Shown here: positions 7,941 through 17,599 of the stretch, in pieces
Layout: every line of letters begins with the position of its first letter
How positions within the stretch are numbered: the first letter of the stretch is position 1
Notes under the pieces: model-generated
The model's input: only the letters and a program-made list of their open reading frames with translations
What the model was told of the DNA's origin: nothing
Databases searched by the model: none
Position numbers and translations under genes: made by a program
Origin: an uncultured Flavobacteriales bacterium
Lineage (GTDB): Bacteria > Bacteroidota > Bacteroidia > Flavobacteriales_E > Vicingaceae
Direction of reading: 5' to 3'
Assembly: GCA_913056345.1 (NCBI GenBank)
Contig: CAJXMH010000021.1
Span: forward strand, 1-52,825
Length of the DNA stretch: 52,825 bases

Positions 7941-9425
7941 TCACGAAATTATCGCTTTTTTAGGTTTTTCTGAAACGATGGCCAAGCTAAAAAAAGCGAG
8001 TAATACCATGCTGTAAATAAAGTATTGAAGCCCAACAGAGTCAATGTTTAAAAGAGTGCTGGCTTGATAGAGCAATAATGCGACGAAAAGATACAGTATA
8101 AGTTTCGGCCACTGATATGGTACTTTGTAATATCTACGACCGATTGCAAAGGAAAGAAACACCATACTTCCGTAGCAAATAAGCGTTGCCCAGGCTGAGC
8201 CCATATAACCAATTTTTGGGATTAGCAGGTAGTTTAAAACTATTGTTATAAGTGCTCCGAAGGATGCAATATAAGCTCCAAATTGGGTTTTACCGGAAAG
8301 CTTATACCAAACTGAAAGGTTGTAAAAAATACCTAGAAAGATGTTAGCAAAAAGTAAGACAGGCACTACATCTAAACCAACCCAATAGGCCTCGTCTGCT
8401 ATAAAGTATTTTAAAAGGTCTATGAAAAACATCACGCCTAAAAAGATAGTTGCACAAACAATTACAAAATAGTTCATCACTTTGGCGTATACCGCTTTTG
8501 CATTGGTTTCTTGCTCGCTTTTAAAGAAAAAGGGTTCAGCTGCATAGCGAAAAGCTTGTATAAACAGGCTGATGACAATAGACAGTTTGTAACAGGCTCC
8601 GTAAATTCCAACTTGCCGAGTGGCAGCTTCTGTTCCAACTTCTTCTAACAAAAGCCATTTGAGCATGATCTTATCTGCACTTTCATTTACAATAATGGCA
8701 ATACTCGAAATAAGCAAAGGACTACCATAAATCAGCATCTGCTTTAAAAGTGAAGATTTAAACTTCGCCTTGATCTTGAAAAAGTAAGGACTTAATAAAA
8801 GCAACTTCACTCCGCTAGCAATTAAGTTGGCAATGAAGACATAGCCAACCTGAATCTCATCTGAATAGAAATATTCAAGCAAAAAGTTTGTCTCTCCTGC
8901 CCGATGTGCAGGAATGCAGTAGCCAAGCCAAAAAAGATTCAGCCCGATATTGACCAATATATTGGCAAAATTGATCAACGCAAATCGACTTGCCTTTCCC
9001 TCTACTCTGAGCCTAGCCATGGGGATAGAGGAAATAGCATCCATGCCTACGATAAAGGCAAACCACACCACAAATTCACTGTTATTGGGATAATTGATCA
9101 GGCTTGCAATTGGCTGCGCAAAAAAGGTAGTAAGAAGCCAAAAGGCAACAGTAGAAAAAATCAAAGAAATAAGCGTGGTGCTGTAAACCTGCTGTTGATT
9201 TTGTCCGCTTCTAGAGTGAAAGCGAAAAAAGGAAGTTTCCATTCCATAAGTTAGTATGACTACCAAAAACGCCACATAGGCATACATTTCAGTGATCACT
9301 CCAAAGCGCTCAGGCTGAAAAACTCCCGTATGCAAGGGAACTAATAGGTAGTTCAATAACCTGCCTACAATACTTGGCAAACCGTAGATTGCAGTTTGTC
9401 CGGCTAATTTTTTAAGTGGGGTCAA
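7941..9425 (-). CDS. Polysaccharide flippase (Wzx/MOP superfamily)
   Basis: A 494-residue membrane protein with about 12-14 hydrophobic segments through the whole chain. The N-terminus (LAGQTAIYGLPSIVGRLLNY) is typical of the oligosaccharide flippases of the MOP superfamily that move undecaprenyl- or lipid-linked saccharides across the inner membrane. It is the first gene of a six-gene minus-strand run; a promoter-like pair lies just upstream. The nucleotidyltransferase two genes later fits a role in surface polysaccharide or LPS export. Substrate unknown. Confidence 0.88.
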   Translation of the reverse strand: MTPLKKLAGQTAIYGLPSIVGRLLNYLLVPLHTGVFQPERFGVITEMYAYVAFLVVILTYGMETSFFRFHSRSGQNQQQVYSTTLISLIFSTVAFWLLTTFFAQPIASLINYPNNSEFVVWFAFIVGMDAISSIPMARLRVEGKASRFALINFANILVNIGLNLFWLGYCIPAHRAGETNFLLEYFYSDEIQVGYVFIANLIASGVKLLLLSPYFFKIKAKFKSSLLKQMLIYGSPLLISSIAIIVNESADKIMLKWLLLEEVGTEAATRQVGIYGACYKLSIVISLFIQAFRYAAEPFFFKSEQETNAKAVYAKVMNYFVIVCATIFLGVMFFIDLLKYFIADEAYWVGLDVVPVLLFANIFLGIFYNLSVWYKLSGKTQFGAYIASFGALITIVLNYLLIPKIGYMGSAWATLICYGSMVFLSFAIGRRYYKVPYQWPKLILYLFVALLLYQASTLLNIDSVGLQYFIYSMVLLAFFSLAIVSEKPKKAIIS

Positions 9426-9445
9426 AGAGTTGTTTTACTTCCATT

Positions 9446-9474
9446 CAAAGCTAACAAAACTGAACGTTAAGCAA
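9446..9474 (-). promoter_or_regulatory. Bacteroidota-type promoter for the flippase gene cluster
   Basis: On the minus strand a -33 TTG (9474-9472) is followed after 18 bp by the -7 element TAGCTTTG (9453-9446), fitting the Bacteroidota consensus TTG-N(18-20)-TAnnTTTG. The expected start near 9442 leaves a leader of about 16 nt before the ATG at 9425. Confidence 0.6.
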
Positions 9475-9480
9475 GTTAAA

Positions 9481-10257
9481 TTATTTCCCCGGAAAATCTG
9501 GCTTACGCTTTTCAACGAAAGCAGTGGTTCCTTCTTTAAAGTCTTCGCTACCAAAACTTTCCCCAAAAGCCTCTATTTCAGCTTCAAAACCATTTTTACC
9601 ATCCTCGTATCCTGCATTTATTGCTTTAATGGCTGCTCCAACAGCTACAGAAGAGTTTTTCATAATCTTCATAGCCAAGCTTTCGCAAGTGCTAATGAGT
9701 TCTACTTGGGTAGTAAGCTGATTAACTAAGCCTATTTCAAGCGCCTGCTCAGCGCTAACCATTCCTGCAGTAAAGATCATTTCGAAGGCTTTTCCCTTTC
9801 CTGCAATTTGAGCCAAACGCTGTGTTCCACCATAACCGGGTATTACGCCCAAACTAACTTCTGGTAAGCCCATACGAGCATTTTCAGAGGCGATGCGAAT
9901 GTGGCACGCCATAGCCAACTCTAAACCTCCTCCTAATGCAAACCCATTAATAGCGGCAATAATTGGTGTACTGCTTTTTTCTGCAACATTGAACAGCTTT
10001 TCTTGCCCACTTTTTGCCAAGTCCTTGCCTTCATCAACTGAATACTGGTAAAACTCAGAAATATCCGCTCCTGCCACAAAGGCTTTGTCGCCCGCTCCGG
10101 TCAAGATCATAACCTTAACTTCAGGATCTTGATCTCCCTTTTTAATGGCCTCACCAAGCTCAGCAATGGTCTCCCGATTCAGGGCATTCAGCTTATCTGG
10201 GCGGTTTACAGTTAAATACAGAATGTTGTTTTTTGTCTCTTGAAGAATGTTGGACAT
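9481..10257 (-). CDS. Enoyl-CoA hydratase/isomerase family protein
   Basis: About 258 residues from the ATG at 10257 (MSNILQE); an in-frame ATG at 10281 would add eight residues that look unrelated to the family. Crotonase-fold signatures are clear: NRPDKLNALN at the start, FVAGADISEF (first oxyanion strand), GFALGGGLELAMACHIRIAS and PEVSLGVIPGYGGTQRL. The two catalytic acids of enoyl-CoA hydratases are present (Glu in GGGLEL and in PEV). It hydrates trans-2-enoyl-CoA in fatty-acid or butyrate-type metabolism; exact substrate open. It stands alone between the flippase cluster and a T9SS cargo gene. Confidence 0.92.
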   Translation of the reverse strand: MSNILQETKNNILYLTVNRPDKLNALNRETIAELGEAIKKGDQDPEVKVMILTGAGDKAFVAGADISEFYQYSVDEGKDLAKSGQEKLFNVAEKSSTPIIAAINGFALGGGLELAMACHIRIASENARMGLPEVSLGVIPGYGGTQRLAQIAGKGKAFEMIFTAGMVSAEQALEIGLVNQLTTQVELISTCESLAMKIMKNSSVAVGAAIKAINAGYEDGKNGFEAEIEAFGESFGSEDFKEGTTAFVEKRKPDFPGK

Positions 10258-10365
10258 GGCTCTTTGTTTGATGAACAACAAAAATAATTGAATGATGGTA
10301 GAATACCAGCTATTTAAGGCAGGTCTTTTAAGCTTGCTTTTTTAAGGGCTTGAATCATGAGTGTT

Positions 10366-12105
10366 TCATTTGGAAACAATTACCTTTATTTGTTGTAAAC
10401 CATCGGTATTTTGTAAGTGGAAAATATAAACCCCGTTTTTGAAACCAGATAAATCTATCTGCTCCCCGCTTCCAGACAAGTCCCCCTCTTTCATCAATTT
10501 ACCATTCAATGAAAATAGTTGATAATTACTCCTTTGGGTCAGATTATTTATGCGAATATAATTACTTGTGGGAACAGGGTAAACAGTAATATTTTGAGAA
10601 CTTCTTTCTTCGATTCCTACACTATTAAAGCAGTTAGATAGGCGGTTTAAAGTAAAATAAAACTCACGAACGAAATCTGCACTACTTTTTAATGTATCTA
10701 CACTGGCATTTACTCCAATTTGCGATGTATCCCTTGCAAAAATAAAGGCGTATGTTAAATCAAGTTCTTCTTGTGGCGTGAATGTAATCGGCCCCGAACT
10801 TAGCATTGCTAATCGATCACCGGGAGGATTATTCCCATCTTCCGTCCAGTCATTTGCAACCGTATCTCCAAAAGTACTATAGTAAGTAGGATCAGTATCT
10901 CCAAAATAGGCAATACGGCAAGTAGGTCCTGTTATTGGAAAGAAGCCATTCCCACCAAAATTTAGTAGCAGTCCATTTTGCCATATCCCACGCATGTAAT
11001 TGTAATGGTGAACGGCTAAATCAGGCATACCGTTGTTAAAACTTGTATTGTTTATAGGCATAAAATAAGTTAACCCCAATCGTTCGTTATCTATTACATC
11101 ATCCTTAAAACCCCATCCATTAGGAGTATAAAAGGGAGAAACCAAACAAGAGTCATCTAGTCTATTACTATCTAAATAAGGACCTTTCAATACCAATACG
11201 CCAGCTGCACCGGGTCGAATTCCATAACCAGCTTGGCCATTAGGTGGATTATCATCTAAGCTATCTCCATTTTTAACGAATACCATACCACGACTTACAT
11301 CAGCTTCTATATAATCATCTGTATAATTTCCTAAGTCAGGATCTACGAACTGACCAATGTAAAAATCAGTGTAAGTGGTCCTTGAACGATTTATTACTTT
11401 GTAGTCAACAAAAAGTGCCTCATTGAGGGGGTTAGAAGTTGAATAACCGTAAACCATACAATGAATTTCAACTCCCATTGAAACTGAAGATGTATAATTT
11501 TTGACAGAGCCATCATTGTTAATGAAATAAAATGAAAAGTCACCTTTCACATCAGGATAATCTCCAGTCCTAGGTTCATAAACGCCATTTTGATTGACAT
11601 CAACAAAAGGAGCAAGATAAAAGTCGTAACCGGCAGTAGTGTCTCCGTGTGCAGGCCATTCTAATATATCTATAGGTATAGCGTATGTAGGATCTGAAAA
11701 ACTATTCCGATGCTGGGTTACTTGATTTCTATTTACCTGCCAAATTCGATTGTATTTCAATTCAACAGAATCGCTCCTCGAGGCCCCACCTACGGTTAAT
11801 GGGCCTTTCGCATAATCTGTTAATTCTCTATAAGCACTAGCTGCCCTTAGTTGCTGATTAGAATCAAGCCCCCCCATAGTTAAAGCTGCACTACAAAAAG
11901 CATGCGAATTGGAGCCAATTGGAACCTCAAAAGCAGCTCCATCACTAAATGACATATCTGAAAAAAGCACTCCGGTATTATGTATTCTGGCATTAATATT
12001 ATTCCCTGATACCTGCGCCAACTTTATTTGATTAAGTTGGCTGTAGGCATGATTATGAACAGAAAAACAAGTTAATGTGGCAACAAAGAGCAAGTGGGGT
12101 TTCAT
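10366..12105 (-). CDS. T9SS type A sorting domain-containing secreted protein
   Basis: A 579-residue protein with a signal peptide (ending in AYSQ) and a C-terminal type A sorting domain over about the last 75 residues (begins VYPVPTSNYIRI, contains LFSLNGKLMKEGDL, ends with GVYIFHLQNTDGLQQIKVIV). It is therefore expected to be exported by T9SS, cleaved, and released or anchored at the surface. The middle of about 460 residues is rich in Asp, Asn, Tyr and Gly and has calcium-site-like segments (DVNQNGVYEPRTGDYPD), but I recognise no enzyme motif. Function unknown. The 161-bp gap upstream (12106-12266) holds a short palindrome near 12190 and no clear promoter. Confidence 0.88.
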   Translation of the reverse strand: MKPHLLFVATLTCFSVHNHAYSQLNQIKLAQVSGNNINARIHNTGVLFSDMSFSDGAAFEVPIGSNSHAFCSAALTMGGLDSNQQLRAASAYRELTDYAKGPLTVGGASRSDSVELKYNRIWQVNRNQVTQHRNSFSDPTYAIPIDILEWPAHGDTTAGYDFYLAPFVDVNQNGVYEPRTGDYPDVKGDFSFYFINNDGSVKNYTSSVSMGVEIHCMVYGYSTSNPLNEALFVDYKVINRSRTTYTDFYIGQFVDPDLGNYTDDYIEADVSRGMVFVKNGDSLDDNPPNGQAGYGIRPGAAGVLVLKGPYLDSNRLDDSCLVSPFYTPNGWGFKDDVIDNERLGLTYFMPINNTSFNNGMPDLAVHHYNYMRGIWQNGLLLNFGGNGFFPITGPTCRIAYFGDTDPTYYSTFGDTVANDWTEDGNNPPGDRLAMLSSGPITFTPQEELDLTYAFIFARDTSQIGVNASVDTLKSSADFVREFYFTLNRLSNCFNSVGIEERSSQNITVYPVPTSNYIRINNLTQRSNYQLFSLNGKLMKEGDLSGSGEQIDLSGFKNGVYIFHLQNTDGLQQIKVIVSK

Positions 12106-12266
12106 AGATATTGGATTTCAAATTATAAAAATAACACCATTAAAAGTTAATCTTTTATTTGACCTTAAAAAACAAAATTCCCTGATTGCTTATAGACAGC
12201 CTGGCTGTTCTGAAAGTAGGCTACGGACTATTTATCAGTTTTTAATATTAGTTATTTCACTGTAAA

Positions 12267-13238
12267 TCAAACCCCGCGCTGCATCAAGAAAGCGGCAAGT
12301 TCTTGCAAAGGCTTTTTAGTCTCTTCAGGGCGCTCTATTTGGGCTAAGGCATTCATGGCCTTGTCTGAATAATGTTTAATGGCTTCCTTGGCCTTTTGTT
12401 TGGCTCCAAGTGATTCAAAAAGGGCTTTTACTTCTTTGATCTTTGCTGGCTCTTCTTCAATCTGCATGGCCTTTTTCAAAGCCACTTTCCCTGTTTCATC
12501 ACCACTTTCTAAGGCAGCTAAAAACAGGTAGGTTTTCTTGTTGGCCACAATATCGCCTCCCACTTTTTTCCCAAACTGATCGGGATCTGCAAAAGCGTCT
12601 AAATAATCGTCTTGAATTTGAAAGGCAAGTCCTAAGTTCAAGCCAAAGTCATAAAGTAAGTCTGCCTGCACCGTATCAGCATCTGCTGAAATAGCCCCTA
12701 ATTTTAAGCTAGCTGCAAGTAAGACCGCTGTTTTGAGTTTGATCATGTGCAAGTAGTCGGCCAGCTCAAGCTCCTCTTCTTGCTCAAAGTTCATGTCCAT
12801 TTGTTGGCCTTCACAAACTTCTATGGCTGTTTGGTTAAAAAGAGAAAGTAGACGAACCAAGTGCTCAGGTTTTGTTAAGCAAAGCTCTTGATAGGCTTTT
12901 ACAAACATTACATCGCCTGAGAGTATGGCAATGTCCCGATTCCACTTTTCATGCACTGTTTGTTTTCCCCTTCTTATAGGTGCTTCGTCCATGATATCAT
13001 CATGCACCAAGGTAAAGTTGTGGAAGATTTCTACTGCTTTTGCGATTGAAAGTGATGATTCTGAAGCTTGACCAAAGAGTTCAGCAGCCATTAAAACCAG
13101 TACTGGCCTAATTCGCTTGCCTCCCATAGAAAGGGTATACACAATAGGCTCATATAGCTCCTTAGGCTCGCCTTTAATTGGTTCAGCTTCAAGCTTATCT
13201 GCAACAATTTTTGCTAGATCTTGCCAGTTATGTTGCAT
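12267..13238 (-). CDS. Polyprenyl (isoprenyl) diphosphate synthase
   Basis: A 323-residue trans-prenyltransferase. The first Asp-rich motif is DDIMD at residues 80-84 followed by RRGKQTVH, and the second is DDYLD at 210-214; GGKRIRP near residue 39 binds isopentenyl diphosphate. The DDxxD spacing differs from the DDx4D of classic bacterial farnesyl synthase, so a longer product (geranylgeranyl or longer, as in quinone side chains or carotenoids) is possible; chain length cannot be fixed here. It starts one base after the epimerase gene ends and closes a tight four-gene minus-strand run. Confidence 0.93.
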   Translation of the reverse strand: MQHNWQDLAKIVADKLEAEPIKGEPKELYEPIVYTLSMGGKRIRPVLVLMAAELFGQASESSLSIAKAVEIFHNFTLVHDDIMDEAPIRRGKQTVHEKWNRDIAILSGDVMFVKAYQELCLTKPEHLVRLLSLFNQTAIEVCEGQQMDMNFEQEEELELADYLHMIKLKTAVLLAASLKLGAISADADTVQADLLYDFGLNLGLAFQIQDDYLDAFADPDQFGKKVGGDIVANKKTYLFLAALESGDETGKVALKKAMQIEEEPAKIKEVKALFESLGAKQKAKEAIKHYSDKAMNALAQIERPEETKKPLQELAAFLMQRGV

Positions 13239-13239
13239 C

Positions 13240-14175
13240 TTAAAGTATAAATTCAGGATTGTCGATGATCTTCTTTAAGCCATTTTCCAGACTGATGGGA
13301 TCTTGCTCAAGCAGTTGCAACATTTTGGTGGTATCGGGTAACCTTCTTTTCATATCCCCTTCCTCTAGGGCAGGCAAATGAACGATCTTTGATTTGGTTC
13401 CGCTTACTTTCTGAATAGCTTCTGCCAATTCCAAAACTGTAATCTCTTTGTCTGATCCAATGTTAACTACATCGTTTATGCAACGGTCTTCAGTAAAGGC
13501 ATTTACGCAAGCCTTTACATTATCATCTACATAACAGAAGGTTCTTGTTTGAGAACCATCTCCGTAAATGGTTAAGTCTTGTTCTTTTATAGCTTGGGCA
13601 ATAAACTTGCTCACCACAAAGTCTTTGCTTTGCATAGGCCCATAAGTATTGAAAAACCTAAAAATGGTATACTCCAAACCAAACTCTTGCCAATATGACT
13701 TCAAAAAGGCTTCGCCCAAGTTTTTTACAATGGCGTAAGGTAATCTAGAGTTTAGTGGTGTGGTGTGCTCATTTTGTGGCAATTCAACTGGCTCACCGTA
13801 AACTTCTGAAGAAGAAGAAAAGAACACCCTTTTTACATTGGTATTTTTCGAAAGGTCCAGAATGTTTTTGATCCCTGTCACATCCTCAAGCACCAGTACT
13901 GGTTGTTCTAAAGTGCGCTTTACGCCGACTACAGCAGCGTAATGAAAAACATAATCGAATCTGAAACGAAAAAAGATGCTTGAAATATCACTTAAACGGT
14001 TTACGTCTGCTTTGATAAAGTGCACGTTTTTCGCTTTGGGCAACCTTTTTTTATCACCTGTAAGTAAGTTGTCTACCGCTATAATTTGATTCTTTGGGTC
14101 GTTTGCCAACTCTCTTACAAGTGCGCTGCCTATAAAACCTGCACCGCCTGTAACTAATATGTTTCTCTTTGCCAC
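13240..14175 (-). CDS. NAD-dependent epimerase/dehydratase (extended SDR)
   Basis: A 311-residue extended SDR enzyme. The Rossmann motif is GGAGFIGS at residues 10-17, an Asp near residue 36 binds the NAD ribose (IIAVDN), the active site has SSSSEVYG and a YAIVK Tyr-x-x-x-Lys pair, and the sugar-nucleotide region reads RFFNTYGPMQ. Such proteins act as NDP-sugar 4-epimerases, dehydratases or UDP-glucuronate decarboxylases; I cannot choose between them. It abuts the thymidylyltransferase gene with no spacer and is probably co-expressed for surface-sugar synthesis. Confidence 0.9.
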   Translation of the reverse strand: MAKRNILVTGGAGFIGSALVRELANDPKNQIIAVDNLLTGDKKRLPKAKNVHFIKADVNRLSDISSIFFRFRFDYVFHYAAVVGVKRTLEQPVLVLEDVTGIKNILDLSKNTNVKRVFFSSSSEVYGEPVELPQNEHTTPLNSRLPYAIVKNLGEAFLKSYWQEFGLEYTIFRFFNTYGPMQSKDFVVSKFIAQAIKEQDLTIYGDGSQTRTFCYVDDNVKACVNAFTEDRCINDVVNIGSDKEITVLELAEAIQKVSGTKSKIVHLPALEEGDMKRRLPDTTKMLQLLEQDPISLENGLKKIIDNPEFIL

Positions 14176-15033
14176 TTAAACTAAATTTAAAAGGTAATTT
14201 CCATATCCACTTTTTAAGAGTGGCTGCGCTAAGGACTTTAATTGATCTTTACTAATGAATCCCTGACGGTATGCAATTTCTTCTAGGCAACCAATCTTCA
14301 ACCCTTGGCGTTCCTCAATAACCTCAACAAATTGCGAGGCTTGCATTAAAGAAGCAAAAGTTCCGGTGTCTAACCAAGCGGTTCCCCGATCTAAAATAGC
14401 TACTTGAAGGTTGCCTCTTTTCAGGTATTCCTTATTTACATCTGTAATTTCGTACTCTCCTCTAGCACTTGGCTTCAAGTTTTTGGCAATATCAATTACT
14501 TCATTATCATAAAAGTATAAACCCGGTACCGCATAATTGGACTTGGGTTGCTGTGGCTTTTCTTCTATAGAAACTGCGACTTGATCTTCATCAAACTCAA
14601 CTACCCCATAACGCTCAGGATCTGATACGTGATAAGCATAAACGATGCCTCCATCAGGGTTGTTATTGGCTTCCAAAAGCTTGCCTAAGCCTGCTCCGTA
14701 AAAGATATTATCTCCAAGTATCAGGGCTACCTTATCGTTGCCGATAAACTCTTCTCCAATCACAAAAGCTTGCGCTAATCCATTGGGCTCTTCTTGTATA
14801 GCATATTGAAAATCACAACCAAACTGAGAACCATCTCCCAACAATTTCTTGAAACTTGCATTATCATGAGGAGTAGTGATAATCAGTATCTCACGAATCC
14901 CTGCCATCATCAAAGTTGATAAAGGGTAGTAGATCATGGGTTTATCGTAAACCGGCATGAGTTGTTTACTTACTGCTAAGGTTAAGGGATGCAGTCGAGT
15001 TCCTGATCCTCCTGCAAGTACAATTCCTTTCAT
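14176..15033 (-). CDS. rfbA: Glucose-1-phosphate thymidylyltransferase (RfbA type)
   Basis: A 285-residue enzyme close to the normal RfbA length. The N-terminal signature [11 protein letters not shown], then [27 protein letters not shown] (metal and nucleotide site) and EKP are all present. It forms dTDP-glucose, the entry to dTDP-rhamnose and related sugars. rfbB, rfbC and rfbD homologues are not in the window unless the adjacent SDR enzyme serves as one. It lies 25 bp after the RND transporter gene and directly before the epimerase gene. Confidence 0.92.
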   Translation of the reverse strand: MKGIVLAGGSGTRLHPLTLAVSKQLMPVYDKPMIYYPLSTLMMAGIREILIITTPHDNASFKKLLGDGSQFGCDFQYAIQEEPNGLAQAFVIGEEFIGNDKVALILGDNIFYGAGLGKLLEANNNPDGGIVYAYHVSDPERYGVVEFDEDQVAVSIEEKPQQPKSNYAVPGLYFYDNEVIDIAKNLKPSARGEYEITDVNKEYLKRGNLQVAILDRGTAWLDTGTFASLMQASQFVEVIEERQGLKIGCLEEIAYRQGFISKDQLKSLAQPLLKSGYGNYLLNLV

Positions 15034-15058
15034 GGTAGTTAGTTTGCTGCCAAATTAA

Positions 15059-17461
15059 CTAATCTTCAGGCTTTGTCTCTTTTTTTACGGCTAATTCTTC
15101 TAGTTCAATGTCTCCCTCTTCATCAACAAGCTCTACTAGCATTTCAGTTTTAAAAGCTTTGGTTGTCAACCAATTGTCGAAGAATAGAATTAAAGAAGGC
15201 AGTAAGATCAGGTTGGAAGCCATCGCGATCAGTAAGGTAATGGATACAAGCAAACCAAGAGCAACAGTTCCCCCAAACTCAGAGGCTGTGAATACCCCAA
15301 AACCAAAAAAGAGCACAATAGAAGTATAGATCATACTAACGCCGGTTTCTTTTAAAGCCAACAGACAAGCCTCTCTTAAATTAAGCGAATGCTTGCTTAA
15401 CTCTTGACGGTATTTGGCTAAATAATGGATGGTGTCATCTACAGAAATACCAAAAGCAATGCTAAAAATTAAGATCGTAGATGGTTTTATAGAAATGTCA
15501 AAATAACCCATTACACCGGCTGTAAAAAGCAAAGGAAGTAGGTTAGGAACCAAGCTAACCAAGACCATTCTGGCAGATGAAAACAAAAAGGCCATAATAA
15601 TCGCAATCAATACAATGGCGATACCTAAACTTAAAAAGAGGTTCTTGACCAAATAGTCGGTACCTTTAAGCCAAACCACAGAGGTTCCTGTGTATTCTAC
15701 ATCATACTTGTCAGCAGGAAAAATTGAATCGATCCTGCTTTCTAAACTTCCTAGCAGCTCTTCCATGCGGTTTGAACCAACATCTGCTACTTGAGCAGTT
15801 ATACGGGTAATCTGTCGATTAGAATCTAGGTAAGATTGCAGCATTTCTTCACCATTTCCTTCTGAACCGCTTAGATAAGGCAAAATAAAACTCTGCTCTT
15901 GCCGATTCAATAAGGCGTACTTTGAAACCCTACCTCCATAGTATGACTGTTTTGCGAATTTTAATCCCTCCACAATAGAAAGTGGCTTTGAAAATTCGGG
16001 GTAACTCTCAATTACTTCTTGCAGCTTTTCTATTCGTTTTAAGGTTGACAGTCGACTTGCTCCACCTTTTTTTCTTGTATCAATGGTAACTTCAAAAGGC
16101 AAAACTCCCTTGAAATTCTTTTCAAAGAACTTCAAATCAAGATAAACCGGATCGTTACGCGGAAGGTCGTCAGCTATGTTGCCGGTGGTCTTAATTAAGG
16201 TTGAACCATAAATGCTGGCAACAATAATGATTAGCGAAACCACAAAAACTGCAGGGCGGTTATTGGTTACAATTTTGACCAACTGCTCTACCACCAAATG
16301 AACCCATTTGCGCTCAAGATGCTTGGTATGTCTTTCTTTTGGTGGTTTCTGAAAACTTAAAATAATAGGAAGCAAAGTGATGGATACAAGAAAAACCGAA
16401 GCAATTCCAAAGGTGGCAACTATTCCAAATTCAATTAAGATTTGGCTATTGGTAAATATGAAAGTTCCAAATCCAAGGGAGGTAGTGGTATTGGTTAGAA
16501 AAATAGCGTTGCCTATTTTTTGGATCACGCGGCTAAGCGCCAAAATTTGATTTCCATGACGCTTATACTCTTGGTGATATTTATTCAGGATAAAAATACA
16601 ATTGGGAATCCCGATCACAATGATCAAAGGCGGAATGAGTGATGTAAGAATGGTAACTGGATAGCCATACATTACTTGTATTCCCACTGACCACACAACC
16701 CCTATCAATACAACGATCATAGAAACTACCATCGCTTTGAACGAACGGAAAAACAAAAGCAAAATAGTGGCAGTAATCAAGATGGCAAGTAAGATAAAGA
16801 GCTTGATCTCTTCGCTGACCTTAGACGTATTATTGGCTCTGATGTAGGGCAAGCCTGAATAACGGACCTTTAAGTTGGTTTCGGTTTCAAAATCCTTAAT
16901 CATGGGCAACAATTCACCCATCAGCACTCCTCGATCTTTTGAATCTAATAATTGTCGATCTAGCGTAAGCGCCATTAAAGTGGTTGAACTATCACTGCTG
17001 TAGACAAAACCCTGATAAAAGGGTAATTGATATACTTTATCAATAAGAGAGTCAAGTTCAGCTTGGCTTTGAGGTGGCTTTTCAAATAAGGGAACCGCTT
17101 CAAACTTTCGTTCTTCGCGATTTCTTTCTAACTGATAAATGCTTCCTAATGAAACTACCTCATCTACTCCTTCAATTTGCTTGAGTTGAGCTGAAAGGGT
17201 TAGCCAAGCATTAAAGTTCTCAAGTTCATAGAGTTTTTGATCCTTAATACCGATCACCATGATGCTACCCTCTTGTCCAAACTTTTCTTTGAAGCGCTCA
17301 AAAGTGAGTAGAGTGGAGTCGGTCTTGGGCAAAACTTGAGCCATTTCATAGCTCATCTTTATATCCTTAGCGCGATAGCCAAAATAAATCGTGGCCAAGG
17401 CAAGAACAAGTAAAATAAAGTAACGCTTCCGTAAAATAAAGCTGGAAAAAACTCCCCACAT
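15059..17461 (-). CDS. RND/MMPL family transporter
   Basis: An 800-residue protein with the RND layout: one N-terminal helix, a large periplasmic domain, five to six helices, then the same order again. The second half carries FGISVDDTIHYLAKYR, the conserved GxSxDD-type helix of MMPL/SSD transporters. These move lipids or hydrophobic molecules using the proton gradient. No membrane-fusion or TolC-like partner is adjacent, so it may be a lipid or hopanoid/carotenoid-type carrier rather than a drug pump; the downstream polyprenyl synthase makes an isoprenoid cargo possible but unproven. It is the first gene of a four-gene run. Confidence 0.87.
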   Translation of the reverse strand: MWGVFSSFILRKRYFILLVLALATIYFGYRAKDIKMSYEMAQVLPKTDSTLLTFERFKEKFGQEGSIMVIGIKDQKLYELENFNAWLTLSAQLKQIEGVDEVVSLGSIYQLERNREERKFEAVPLFEKPPQSQAELDSLIDKVYQLPFYQGFVYSSDSSTTLMALTLDRQLLDSKDRGVLMGELLPMIKDFETETNLKVRYSGLPYIRANNTSKVSEEIKLFILLAILITATILLLFFRSFKAMVVSMIVVLIGVVWSVGIQVMYGYPVTILTSLIPPLIIVIGIPNCIFILNKYHQEYKRHGNQILALSRVIQKIGNAIFLTNTTTSLGFGTFIFTNSQILIEFGIVATFGIASVFLVSITLLPIILSFQKPPKERHTKHLERKWVHLVVEQLVKIVTNNRPAVFVVSLIIIVASIYGSTLIKTTGNIADDLPRNDPVYLDLKFFEKNFKGVLPFEVTIDTRKKGGASRLSTLKRIEKLQEVIESYPEFSKPLSIVEGLKFAKQSYYGGRVSKYALLNRQEQSFILPYLSGSEGNGEEMLQSYLDSNRQITRITAQVADVGSNRMEELLGSLESRIDSIFPADKYDVEYTGTSVVWLKGTDYLVKNLFLSLGIAIVLIAIIMAFLFSSARMVLVSLVPNLLPLLFTAGVMGYFDISIKPSTILIFSIAFGISVDDTIHYLAKYRQELSKHSLNLREACLLALKETGVSMIYTSIVLFFGFGVFTASEFGGTVALGLLVSITLLIAMASNLILLPSLILFFDNWLTTKAFKTEMLVELVDEEGDIELEELAVKKETKPED

Positions 17462-17586
17462 AATTAGATAGCTGTAGCCAAGCTAAGCTTAATGCCCTTT
17501 AATTGATCAATCTGCAAATATCACAATTAAATTAAAGCTATAAAATCAAGCAAAGCGAATGCTTCCTAGAATCTATCTAGAAACAC

Positions 17587-17594
17587 TAATTTCG
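17587..17594 (+). promoter_or_regulatory. Possible -7 element just before the TRIC gene
   Basis: TAATTTCG matches TAnnTTTG with one mismatch and ends five bases before the ATG at 17600, so a transcript from it would be leaderless or nearly so. Confidence 0.3.
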
Positions 17595-17599
17595 TATGC

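Noticed and set aside
10258-10281. Upstream ATG of the enoyl-CoA hydratase
   Set aside because: The added residues MLFIKQRA do not resemble the family N-terminus, which fits the ATG at 10257.
12185-12205. Palindrome ACAGCC-T-GGCTGT as terminator
   Set aside because: The one-base centre cannot form a loop without opening the stem, and no U-run follows on either strand.
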